From the NCBI RefSeq assembly GCF_001612615.1, contig NZ_BDAU01000001.1:62001-126000 (forward strand): a DNA stretch of 64,000 nt, in the 5' to 3' direction. The notes beneath the pieces are model-generated. The model was not told the origin of the DNA. It searched no databases and was given only the letters and a program-made list of their open reading frames with translations. This DNA comes from Nocardia amikacinitolerans NBRC 108937. Its GTDB lineage: Bacteria; Actinomycetota; Actinomycetes; Mycobacteriales; Mycobacteriaceae. This document shows positions 1 to 7,220 of the stretch, one piece after another (positions within the stretch are counted from its first letter, which is position 1; the number at the start of each line of letters is the position of its first letter). The translations under genes were made by a program, and so were the position numbers.

Positions 1-25
1 TCGGCGCCGGACCAGGGGCTCTGCG

Positions 26-463
26 GTGGATTACGCGGCGGGGCCGGTCCGGCAGCTACTCGAGGACCTGATCACCGGCTTCGACTACGAGCTCTACGAC
101 GGGCGGCAGCGCACCCTCACCCCTGCCCCGGGATTTCGGGTCGTCGACGTCGATATCGGCGGTGAGCGCAGCTACCGATCGATGACGAAAAGCCAACTGC
201 TGTCCTGGATTACCAACCTCGCCCAGCTCGCGGCCACACCGTTTCTGATCGTCAGCCGCCCCGACGATCGGGAGACCTTCATTCAGACCTATCGCGACGG
301 GTCGATGGCCTACACGCTGGAAATCCACGACAGCGCGCACACCGACCATTTCTTCGCGGCGGCGTTCTCGGATTCCAGCCTCGTCGCGCGGTTGATCTGG
401 GAGTGGGCCAACGACGACTGGTCGACGCTGGACCGGGTGGAATGGATTCGCGAAGAGAAATAA
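26..463 (+). CDS. Hypothetical protein, start uncertain
   Basis: This is a 145-residue protein if read from the GTG at 26. The frame stays open to the left edge, so the true start may lie outside the window. I recognise no catalytic motif. The sequence is acidic and rich in aromatic residues (EWANDDWS near the C-terminus), with no membrane segment or signal peptide. The pattern resembles small actinobacterial proteins of unknown function. It ends 8 bp before the convergent AhpD-like gene. Function unknown. Confidence 0.6.
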   Translation: MDYAAGPVRQLLEDLITGFDYELYDGRQRTLTPAPGFRVVDVDIGGERSYRSMTKSQLLSWITNLAQLAATPFLIVSRPDDRETFIQTYRDGSMAYTLEIHDSAHTDHFFAAAFSDSSLVARLIWEWANDDWSTLDRVEWIREEK

Positions 464-470
464 GCCGGAA

Positions 471-953
471 TCAGGAGTGGCCGGGCAGCACGCAGGCGGT
501 GTCCAGGCCGAGCACGTGATTCAGCCGACCGAACGCCAGCCAGGAACCGATGCTCATGCTGAGTTCCACGATCTCGGTCTGGCTGTAGTGCGCCTTCATC
601 CGTGCCCAGAATTCCTCGTCCAGATTGTGGTGGTCGGTGGCGTAGCGTTCGGCGTATTCGGCTGCGAGCCTGGTGCGTTCGTCGAAGGCGTCGGTGGTGC
701 GCCACGCGGTCACCGCGTCGGCGAACTCCTCCTCGACCTTCACGCCGTCGCGCTCGGTGCGCCAATCCAGACAGAACACGCAGCCGTTGATCTGGGCGAT
801 GCGCAGCCGGGCGGCCTCGAACTCGCGCAGGCCGAGCGTGCTGTGTTCGTACACCGCGAGCGAGAAGCCGGACGCGGCGATCCCGATGCCGGGGACCATC
901 TCGCCCCACACGTAGCCGATGGGATCCTTGCCCTGGGGAACGTCGACGATCAT
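471..953 (-). CDS. AhpD-like / carboxymuconolactone decarboxylase family protein
   Basis: This is a 160-residue all-alpha protein of the carboxymuconolactone decarboxylase (CMD) family. A CxxC redox motif is visible in NGCVFCLDW near residue 56, followed by the typical helix and a conserved His-rich stretch. In AhpD-type proteins the CxxC pair reduces peroxides or serves as a dithiol relay; whether this member is a peroxidase cannot be told from sequence. Its ATG overlaps the stop of the upstream DapB-like reductase by 4 bp, so the two are probably co-transcribed and translationally coupled. Confidence 0.85.
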   Translation of the reverse strand: MIVDVPQGKDPIGYVWGEMVPGIGIAASGFSLAVYEHSTLGLREFEAARLRIAQINGCVFCLDWRTERDGVKVEEEFADAVTAWRTTDAFDERTRLAAEYAERYATDHHNLDEEFWARMKAHYSQTEIVELSMSIGSWLAFGRLNHVLGLDTACVLPGHS

Positions 954-2029
954 GAATGCTTCCTTCCGAGTTTGCCGACCGCTGGGCGCAGCGGGACGTC
1001 GAGTGCGTCGTAGAGACCTGGCTCGGCGGCCACCAGCCAGTCGATCGCGCCGACCAACCTGCCCACCGCCGTGGCGTTGCCGCCCGCGGAGCGATTGCCG
1101 CCCTCGTCGGTGGCCTCGACCGTCACCTCGATGCGCGGGCGGCCCTCGATGATCACCCGGTGCGCGCCGTCACCGTCTGGCGGTGTCGGCCAGTCCGGCG
1201 CGCACGAGGCGTGGATGCGGGTGACGTGCTCGACGACGATGCGCGGTTCCCCGTCGACGATGCCCTGCACCTCGAAACGCACCGCGCCCTGGGTGCCTTC
1301 GGCGAACTCGCCCATCTTCGCCGTCCGCACAGTGGTCTCCAGCGCGCGCCGGTCCAGGGTCTCGCGGATCTCGTCGAGTTCAACGCCGAGCGCGCGGGCC
1401 ATCAGCCGAACCTGCCCGCCCCACACCATGGTCGGCACCGTCGGGGCGAGCATCGGCGGTTGGTAGTCCATCGGCTGGCCCATGCCGACCAGGTAGCGCA
1501 CCGAGTCGGGCTGGTCGTAGGTGGTGTAGTCGAAGATCTCCTGGCAGCGCACCACGTCCACGGTGCTCGCGAGGCCGCTGATCAGCAGCGGCAGCACATC
1601 GTTGCCCCAGCCGGGATCGACGCCGGACACGAACAGCGAACCGCCGCCCTCGTCGATGGCGGCGAGCACGGGTTCGCGCAATTCCGTTGGCGCGCTTCGC
1701 GGGTCGTAGAGCGCGTAGAGCGCCGGGGTGACCACGACCGCACCCGCGCGGATGGCGCGCACGATGTCGGCGAGGGCTTCGGCGGGACGGATATCGCCCG
1801 ACGCGGCGTAGACGACCGCGCGCGGACGAGCGGCGAGGACCGCGTCGATGTCGTCGGTGGCCGCGATGCCCAGCTCGCGGTCGAGTTCGGCGAGCGCGCC
1901 CGCATCGCGCCCGACCTTGGCGGGATCGTGGACGAGCACGCCGGTGAGATCCAGCGCCGGATGGGCATCGACGGCACGGATGGCGGCACGGCCGACATTG
2001 CCGGTGCCCCAGACGATCGTGGGGATCAT
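950..2029 (-). CDS. NAD(P)-binding dihydrodipicolinate reductase-like protein
   Basis: This 359-residue protein has an N-terminal Rossmann motif (VWGTGNVGRAAIRAV, residues 6-20) and the general pattern of DapB-like or 2,4-diaminopentanoate dehydrogenase-like oxidoreductases. A central segment rich in Gly and aromatics (SGVDPGWGNDVLP) probably forms the substrate pocket. Such actinobacterial paralogues usually sit outside lysine loci and act on unknown carbonyl or imine substrates, so a role in lysine synthesis is unlikely. It is the first gene of a two-gene operon with the AhpD-like gene. The ATG at 2029 lies about 7 nt after a candidate -10 box, so translation may be leaderless. Confidence 0.8.
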   Translation of the reverse strand: MIPTIVWGTGNVGRAAIRAVDAHPALDLTGVLVHDPAKVGRDAGALAELDRELGIAATDDIDAVLAARPRAVVYAASGDIRPAEALADIVRAIRAGAVVVTPALYALYDPRSAPTELREPVLAAIDEGGGSLFVSGVDPGWGNDVLPLLISGLASTVDVVRCQEIFDYTTYDQPDSVRYLVGMGQPMDYQPPMLAPTVPTMVWGGQVRLMARALGVELDEIRETLDRRALETTVRTAKMGEFAEGTQGAVRFEVQGIVDGEPRIVVEHVTRIHASCAPDWPTPPDGDGAHRVIIEGRPRIEVTVEATDEGGNRSAGGNATAVGRLVGAIDWLVAAEPGLYDALDVPLRPAVGKLGRKHS

Positions 2030-2035
2030 CGCGCG

Positions 2036-2064
2036 AGCATAGCAAGCGCTTGGTTCGGTGTCCG
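2036..2064 (-). promoter_or_regulatory. Candidate vegetative promoter of the DapB-like gene
   Basis: Read on the minus strand: -35 CGGACA, a 17-nt spacer, and -10 TATGCT. The predicted start of transcription falls on or next to the ATG at 2029, implying a leaderless mRNA, which is common in Actinobacteria. Confidence 0.4.
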
Positions 2065-2190
2065 GGGGTTGACGAGATCGCCCTCACTTCGGTGGGCGGG
2101 ATCGCGTCTCGTAGGGTAACGTGAGCGCTAGTCGCCGCCCCGTGGGCGCGCATTCGCCGTTCGGCATCTTCGAATCGAAGAGAAATTAGC

Positions 2191-2224
2191 TGTAACCCTG
2201 GGTTACATGTAACTGTAAGTTACA
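2191..2224. promoter_or_regulatory. Two abutting 17-bp palindromes, likely repressor operator
   Basis: Two perfect inverted repeats stand side by side with no gap: TGTAACCC-T-GGGTTACA (2191-2207) and TGTAACT-GTA-AGTTACA (2208-2224). Both share the outer arms TGTAAC/GTTACA. They sit in the 391-bp gap between the divergent DapB-like gene and the Sel1-repeat protein gene. The geometry fits cooperative binding of two dimers, as seen with TetR- or GntR-type regulators. No regulator gene is adjacent. Confidence 0.65.
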
Positions 2225-2420
2225 CATATTTCGACCCTTTCCCGCGCATCCGAAATCCCTTCCGGAGCGGGCAAAGAACTCATCTTCGTAACAGTCCTGC
2301 GCGGGATGCCTGATCTGCCCCGTATTGGACCGCCGACGGCCCGCGCGACTAGTACGGTATAGCCCGCCGTGAGGCGCAGACGTAGGACGAGCATCCGGCG
2401 GGAAGGCGGGACGCCAGCAT

Positions 2421-3572
2421 ATGAACGAGCCGTATTCGCAGTGGCATGCCCAGAATTCGGCCCCCGACCTCCCTCTCGCCGCGCTCTACAAGTCCGCCGA
2501 CCCGATCCGCTGGAACGGCAGCATGGTCTATCCGATGTACACCGAGCAGTTCGGGCGTACCACCACGCTGCTCAGCATGACGCTGCTGTCCGCGGTGCCG
2601 CCCGCCGGACTACGCGGGCACGGAATCGGTCTCTCGGTGGTCGGTGGCTACATCGACCTCGAAGGACGCCGGCTCGCGGGCATCGACGTGTGGAGCGACG
2701 CGCTCGCCCGCGGCACCACCGTCACCCTCACGCCCACCGGCCCCGACGCGCTGTTCACCCTCACGCCCGTCTGGGTGGACCAGTCCGGCGTGCAGCGCTC
2801 GTGGATGGGCAACTACGGCATCCTCGTCGAGGACACGCCGGACGGCCGGATCGCGCTGTGGTGCAGCGTCGGCGAGGGTCCGCCGAACTTCGCCAACCTG
2901 GTCGTCGGTCTCGGCACCGCGGCCGCTCCCGTTATCGCTACCCCGAAAGAACCTGTGGCAGAAACGATTACGAACACCGAAACGCCGACCGCCGCGACGC
3001 CGAGCTCGCCGCCGTACCCCAACGGCACGCCGGCCGGATACGCCGCGACGTCGTCTCCCGCAGGCGCCGCCCCGAGGAGCGCCACAACCGCTGCGGCGCA
3101 GGCGTATTCGCCGTCGGCCGCGCCGGAAGCGGGAACGGACGCGTCCGCCGAACAGAATGGTGGATGGTCGACCGGGGCCGATACCGTCGCGCCTTCGGTC
3201 GGTGAACTCGGCGAACAGCGGCCCGTCGAACGCGGAGCCGAGACCGGATATCGCGGCGCGCTCTACGATCTCGGCGTCGCCATGTTCGGCCGCGGCGAAG
3301 AAGAGCAGGCCTGCGGACTGTGGGCGCAGGCGGCCTCGGCCGGGCACCCCGGCGCCGGATACGACCTCGGCGTCGTGCTGTTCCGGCGCGGTGATCTCGC
3401 GGGCGCCGAGGGCTGGTGGCGCACGGCCGCCGAACTACGCGACCTGCGCGCGATGGCCGGGCTCGCCGAACTCCTCGACCGGCGCGGTGATCACGCGGAA
3501 GCGCGAATGTGGCGCGCACGCGCTGCCGACGAGCGGGCCGCCGAAGCGGGCCAGCCCGTCGGGCCCTACTGA
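2421..3572 (+). CDS. Hypothetical protein with C-terminal Sel1-like repeats
   Basis: This is a 383-residue protein in three parts. Residues 1-170 form a beta-rich domain that I do not recognise. Residues about 171-275 are a low-complexity linker rich in Ala, Pro, Thr and Ser. Residues about 280-375 carry helical repeats (ALYDLGVAMFGRGEE, AGYDLGVVLFRRGDL) typical of Sel1/TPR proteins, which mediate protein-protein contacts. There is no signal peptide. It is divergent from the DapB-like gene across a gap holding two operator-like palindromes. Function unknown. Confidence 0.7.
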   Translation: MNEPYSQWHAQNSAPDLPLAALYKSADPIRWNGSMVYPMYTEQFGRTTTLLSMTLLSAVPPAGLRGHGIGLSVVGGYIDLEGRRLAGIDVWSDALARGTTVTLTPTGPDALFTLTPVWVDQSGVQRSWMGNYGILVEDTPDGRIALWCSVGEGPPNFANLVVGLGTAAAPVIATPKEPVAETITNTETPTAATPSSPPYPNGTPAGYAATSSPAGAAPRSATTAAAQAYSPSAAPEAGTDASAEQNGGWSTGADTVAPSVGELGEQRPVERGAETGYRGALYDLGVAMFGRGEEEQACGLWAQAASAGHPGAGYDLGVVLFRRGDLAGAEGWWRTAAELRDLRAMAGLAELLDRRGDHAEARMWRARAADERAAEAGQPVGPY

Positions 3573-3705
3573 ACCGCTTCGAGTTCCTCCCGCACCCGCG
3601 TCAGCGCGAAACCGAGCGGGTTGGCTCCGTGCCAGCGCGTCGGTTCGATCAGGTCCGGATGATCGGCGCTGCGTACGCCATTCGATTCCTCGCGGCCGGG
3701 CCGCG

Positions 3706-3744
3706 AAAAAGAAGTGGCACCGGGTCCGGGTGGATCGCTAGGTT
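3706..3744 (+). promoter_or_regulatory. Candidate WhiB7-type promoter of erm
   Basis: A run of A-rich sequence (AAAAAGAA, 3706-3713) directly precedes a -35-like GTGGCA (3714-3719). After a 19-nt spacer comes -10 TAGGTT (3739-3744). An AT-rich element immediately upstream of the -35 is the hallmark of WhiB7-dependent promoters in mycobacteria, where erm genes belong to the WhiB7 regulon. Assignment to WhiB7 is inference. Confidence 0.45.
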
Positions 3745-3784
3745 GGCGGCCATGGGAGGTCCAGGTATCAACGGAGCGTGCGCG

Positions 3785-3829
3785 GTGGGCACGTACTTCA
3801 TTCGGCTGCGCGCGGAGGCCTGGGCCTAG
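3785..3829 (+). CDS. erm leader peptide with macrolide-arrest motif RLR
   Basis: A 14-codon ORF starts at GTG 3785 and encodes MGTYFIRLRAEAWA. A purine-rich site (CGGAG, 3772-3776) sits 8 nt ahead. The Arg-Leu-Arg triplet matches the +X+ motif at which ribosomes stall when a macrolide is bound. From memory, the Corynebacterium erm(X) leader has the same G-T-x-F-L-R-L-R arrangement. Stalling would rearrange the downstream hairpins and open the erm start site. An upstream in-frame ATG (3752) would give 25 codons, but has no ribosome site. Confidence 0.65.
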   Translation: MGTYFIRLRAEAWA

Positions 3830-3881
3830 CCAGCGCACCGCTCCGGCATCACTTCGATCCGGCTTCTTCGGCGCCGAGCCG

Positions 3882-3933
3882 AGCCCGCTCTTTCGGGCTG
3901 AGGACGCGCCGCCCGACGACCGCGGACGCGGTC
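3882..3933 (+). promoter_or_regulatory. Two attenuator-like hairpins in the erm leader
   Basis: Hairpin one pairs AGCCCG (3882-3887) with CGGGCT (3894-3899) over a 6-nt loop. Hairpin two pairs GACCGCG (3918-3924) with CGCGGTC (3927-3933). They lie between the leader peptide stop and the erm start, where translational or transcriptional attenuators of inducible erm genes are found. Alternative pairings need an RNA folding run. Confidence 0.4.
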
Positions 3934-4007
3934 CGTCGACTGTGCCCTGGCATGGGTCCGGGCGAATCACCTTTTCCTGATTCGGCCACTCCGTTCGGAG
4001 GACACCC

Positions 4008-4820
4008 ATGTCCCGCAATCGTTTCCTGCCGCGCGCCCGCGACGCGCGCGGCCATTCCGGCGTCGGCCCGCGCAAGCGGCTGAGCCAGAACTTCCTCGTC
4101 GACGCGGGCACCGCCCGACTGCTGGTGCACGCGTCGGGTGTCGGCCCCGAGGATCTCGTGCTCGAGATCGGTCCCGGCGCTGGCATGCTGACGCGTCAGC
4201 TGGCGTCGACGGCCGGTCGCGTGCTGGCCTACGAGATCGACCCGCGCTACGCGGCGCTGCTGCGCAAGCGCTACGCGGGCGACGCGACGGTCCGCTGCTT
4301 CCATGCGGACTTCCGGTCGGTGACACCGCCGCGCGAGGCGTTCGCGGTCGTCGCCAACATTCCGTACGCCAGCACCACCGACATCGTCCGCTGGTGCCTC
4401 GCCGCGCGGCATATGACCTCGGCGACCCTGCTGACCCAATGGGAGTTCGCCCGCAAGCACTCCGGCGACTACGGCCGCTGGAGCAAGCTGGCCGTCACAC
4501 ACTGGCCGACCACCGAGTTCGCGATGGGTCCGCGCGTCGACCGCACCCGCTTCCGTCCCGTCCCGCGGGTCGACTCGGCGGTGCTGCACCTGCGCAACCG
4601 GTCGCGGCCGCTGCTCGCGAAGGAGGCCCTGCCCGGCTACCGGCGCTTGGTGGAACTGGGCTTCTCCGGCGTCGGCGGGTCGCTGGCGGCGTCCCTGGCG
4701 AGGGAGTTTCCGGCCCGCCGGGTGCGTCGGGCGTGCCGAAGCGCGGGCGTGCCCGCCGACGAACCGGTGGGGACCGTGGACCCGGATCGCTGGATCGCGC
4801 TCTACACGTCGTTGTCCTGA
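4008..4820 (+). CDS. erm: Erm-family 23S rRNA adenine N6-methyltransferase
   Basis: This 270-residue protein methylates A2058 of 23S rRNA with S-adenosylmethionine, giving macrolide-lincosamide-streptogramin B resistance. Diagnostic parts are the N-terminal RKRLSQNFLVD (residues 22-32), the SAM-binding motif LEIGPGAG (52-59), the acidic end of strand 2 (YEIDPR, 75-80) and the catalytic NIPY (117-120). The leading basic RFLPRARDARG segment is typical of actinobacterial Erm proteins and separates them from KsgA. CGGAGG sits 6 nt before the ATG. A leader peptide with an RLR motif upstream suggests drug-inducible expression. No transposon is near, so it looks intrinsic. Confidence 0.93.
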   Translation: MSRNRFLPRARDARGHSGVGPRKRLSQNFLVDAGTARLLVHASGVGPEDLVLEIGPGAGMLTRQLASTAGRVLAYEIDPRYAALLRKRYAGDATVRCFHADFRSVTPPREAFAVVANIPYASTTDIVRWCLAARHMTSATLLTQWEFARKHSGDYGRWSKLAVTHWPTTEFAMGPRVDRTRFRPVPRVDSAVLHLRNRSRPLLAKEALPGYRRLVELGFSGVGGSLAASLAREFPARRVRRACRSAGVPADEPVGTVDPDRWIALYTSLS

Positions 4821-4967
4821 CGTGGACGGTGCCGTCGAGCGGCTGGCAGAGGCTCACGGGTCGCTCGAGGTACCACTCGGTCGGTTTTCTGGGAACGGCG
4901 CCCGACCAAGTCGATCTCGTTCCAGAATGCGCGGATCAGCGCCCCGCCCCGGCGTTAGTATGCGCAC

Positions 4968-7220
4968 ATGGCGCACCCCGCTACACCGGTACCGGGGGCG
5001 ACGGTCGCAACGGGCTCGTCGCCCGCCGCGGCCGGGCGCGGTACCGGGGTCGCGGAGGTGGTCGCGCGGTTCGAGGAGGCGTGGCGGGACGCGCCGACAC
5101 CGCCGAACCTGCCCGCCTTCCTGCCCGACTCCCCCGCCATCCGCCGGGTGTCGTTGATCGAGCTGATCAAGGTCGACCTCGTCAACAGGTGGTCGCGCAA
5201 CACCGAACCCAAGCGGCTCGCCGAATACGTCGAGGAACTACCCGAGCTGAGCACCTGGCCGTTGCCGCCGGATCTCATCTACGAGGAGTTCCACGTGCGA
5301 AGACAGGCGGGCAGCTCGGTGCAGGTCGGCGAGTACACCGCCGCGTATCCCGCGCAGGCCCAAGAGCTTTCGGAGATGCTGGCGACCGACGACTACCACA
5401 GCACCATGCTGACCGCGGCCACCGAACCGGTCCGCCTCGACGATGTCGACGTCGGCCAGCGCATCGATGACTTCGACCTGATGACCAGCCTCGGCCGCGG
5501 CGCCTTCGCCCGGGTGTTCCTGGCCAGGCAGCGGTCCATGCAGCGGTTGGTCGCGGTGAAGATCTCGCACGACAAGGGCGCCGAGCCGCAGACGCTGGCC
5601 CAGCTCGACCACGAGTACATCGTGCGGGTCTTCGACCAGCGCGTGCTGCCCGACCGCCACCTGCGCCTGCTGTACATGCAGTACGTGCCGGGCGGCACGC
5701 TGTTCTCGGTGCTGGAGCGGGTGCGCGCGACGCCGCCCGGCGAGCGCGGCGGAGCGCTGCTGCTCGAGGTCGTCGACGCGGTGCTGGCGGACAAGGGCGA
5801 GATCACGCCGGTCGAGTCGTCGGTGCGTACCGAGCTGGCCACCCTGTCGTGGCCGGAGACCATCGCCTGGCTCGGCCGCCGACTGGCCGAAGCGCTCGAC
5901 TACGCGGGCCGCTGCGGCGTGCTGCACCGCGACATCAAACCCGCCAACGTTCTGCTCACCGCGGAAGGCGTCCCGAAGCTCGCCGACTTCAACATCAGCT
6001 TCAGCGGCAACGTGTCCGGCGCGAGCCCGGTGGCCTATTTCGGCGGTTCGCTGGCGTACATGTCGCCGGAACAGCTGGCGGCGGTGCATCCCGACAAGCA
6101 GGCCACGGCCGCCGATCTCGACACCCGCAGCGACCTGTACTCGCTCGCCGTTGTGTTGTGGGAGCTGCTGACCGGACACAAACCGTTCCACGACGACGCG
6201 GTGACCGGCGGCGACCGCACCACTTTGGACGGCATGCTCGATCGCCGCGCGGCGGGCCCGGACGCGCTGCCCTACGAGGACCTGCCGCCGGATTGCCCCG
6301 CCGCGCTGCGCCGCGCGCTGGTGCGCGCCCTCGAACCCGATCCCGACCGGCGTTGGGCCTCCGGTGCGGAAATGGCCCAGCAACTGGACGTCTGCCTGGA
6401 CGCCCGCGCCCGCGACCTGGTCGATCCGCCTCCCGGCAGCTGGCGGTCGCGTGCCTGGCAGCTGATGATTCCGGTCATGGCGGGCGCGATCGGCGTCCCG
6501 AACTGGTTCGCCATCTGGTACAGCTACCAGCACAACCGGACGCTGATCATCGACAAACTGGACGAGAACGCCCAGGACCAGTTCCGCCAGATCGCGCTGA
6601 ACGCCTACGGTTTGTGCTTCCTGATCGGCTTCATCGTCACCAACGTGCTCATCGCCGATCTGTTGCCGATCGCCTTCGGACTGCAAAGAGGACGCGAGTA
6701 CGACGCCGCTCGGCTCGCCAAAGCGCGTTCGGACACTTTGCAACTCGCCCTGCGCAACGTGCTGACCTGCTTCGGGCTGTGGGTGTTGTCCGGCATCGTC
6801 GTCCCTGTGACGGTCCAGGCCTCGGGCAGTCAGCTCAGCGCGGAGGCCTACCTGCACTTCTTCGTCACCCAGATCGTGTGCGGCGCCATCGCGATGGCCT
6901 ACCCGTACTTCCTGGTCAGCTTCTACGCGGTGCGCGGCTTGTATCCGAGGTTCCTGCCGCACGGCGGACTCGGCATCGCGGACGCCACCCAGCTCGAGCA
7001 ACTGGACCGGCGCAGCACCTACTTCCTCGCCATCGCCGCCGCGGTGCCGCTGCTCGGCGTCGCGGGCGCGACCTTCATTCCCGCCGAGGACATTCCGTCG
7101 GTCATCGTGGCGCTGCGGGTGCTGTGTGTCGGCAGCGCCGCGGCCTTCGTCGGCGTGTACTGGTTGTTCCGCATGCTGGAGAAGGACCTGGCCGCGCTGG
7201 AGCGCATCGTCGCGCGGTGA
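4968..7220 (+). CDS. Membrane-anchored serine/threonine protein kinase with N-terminal extension
   Basis: This is a 750-residue kinase. Residues 25-160 form an unrecognised helical N-terminal region. The kinase domain spans about 168-460, with the Gly-rich loop LGRGAF (175-180), ATP-binding Lys198 (VAVK), catalytic HRDIKPAN (320-327) and SPEQ as the APE equivalent. The metal-binding DFG is replaced by DFN (340-342), with the Asp retained. The C-terminal 260 residues hold four to six hydrophobic helices instead of PASTA domains, so it is unlike PknB. A TAGTAT -10-like box ends about 6 nt before the ATG, hinting at a leaderless mRNA. Its substrate is unknown and no phosphatase is adjacent. Confidence 0.88.
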   Translation: MAHPATPVPGATVATGSSPAAAGRGTGVAEVVARFEEAWRDAPTPPNLPAFLPDSPAIRRVSLIELIKVDLVNRWSRNTEPKRLAEYVEELPELSTWPLPPDLIYEEFHVRRQAGSSVQVGEYTAAYPAQAQELSEMLATDDYHSTMLTAATEPVRLDDVDVGQRIDDFDLMTSLGRGAFARVFLARQRSMQRLVAVKISHDKGAEPQTLAQLDHEYIVRVFDQRVLPDRHLRLLYMQYVPGGTLFSVLERVRATPPGERGGALLLEVVDAVLADKGEITPVESSVRTELATLSWPETIAWLGRRLAEALDYAGRCGVLHRDIKPANVLLTAEGVPKLADFNISFSGNVSGASPVAYFGGSLAYMSPEQLAAVHPDKQATAADLDTRSDLYSLAVVLWELLTGHKPFHDDAVTGGDRTTLDGMLDRRAAGPDALPYEDLPPDCPAALRRALVRALEPDPDRRWASGAEMAQQLDVCLDARARDLVDPPPGSWRSRAWQLMIPVMAGAIGVPNWFAIWYSYQHNRTLIIDKLDENAQDQFRQIALNAYGLCFLIGFIVTNVLIADLLPIAFGLQRGREYDAARLAKARSDTLQLALRNVLTCFGLWVLSGIVVPVTVQASGSQLSAEAYLHFFVTQIVCGAIAMAYPYFLVSFYAVRGLYPRFLPHGGLGIADATQLEQLDRRSTYFLAIAAAVPLLGVAGATFIPAEDIPSVIVALRVLCVGSAAAFVGVYWLFRMLEKDLAALERIVAR

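Larger units (their letters stand above)
2030..2420. other. 391-bp divergent intergenic region
   Basis: It holds the minus-strand promoter at 2036-2064 and the tandem palindromes at 2191-2224. A possible plus-strand -35 (TTGGAC at 2325) has only a weak -10 partner. I see no convincing small ORF in the remainder. Confidence 0.5.
3573..4007 (+). other. 435-bp regulatory leader region before erm
   Basis: It contains a promoter preceded by an A-rich tract (about 3706-3744), a 14-codon leader ORF with an Arg-Leu-Arg motif (3785-3829), two hairpins (3882-3899 and 3918-3933) and the erm ribosome-binding site CGGAGG (3996-4001). The first 130 bp hold nothing I can interpret. Confidence 0.6.

Noticed and set aside
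3752..3829. 25-codon version of the erm leader from ATG 3752
   Set aside because: It has no ribosome site and starts only about 1 nt after the predicted transcription start. GTG 3785 has CGGAG at good spacing.
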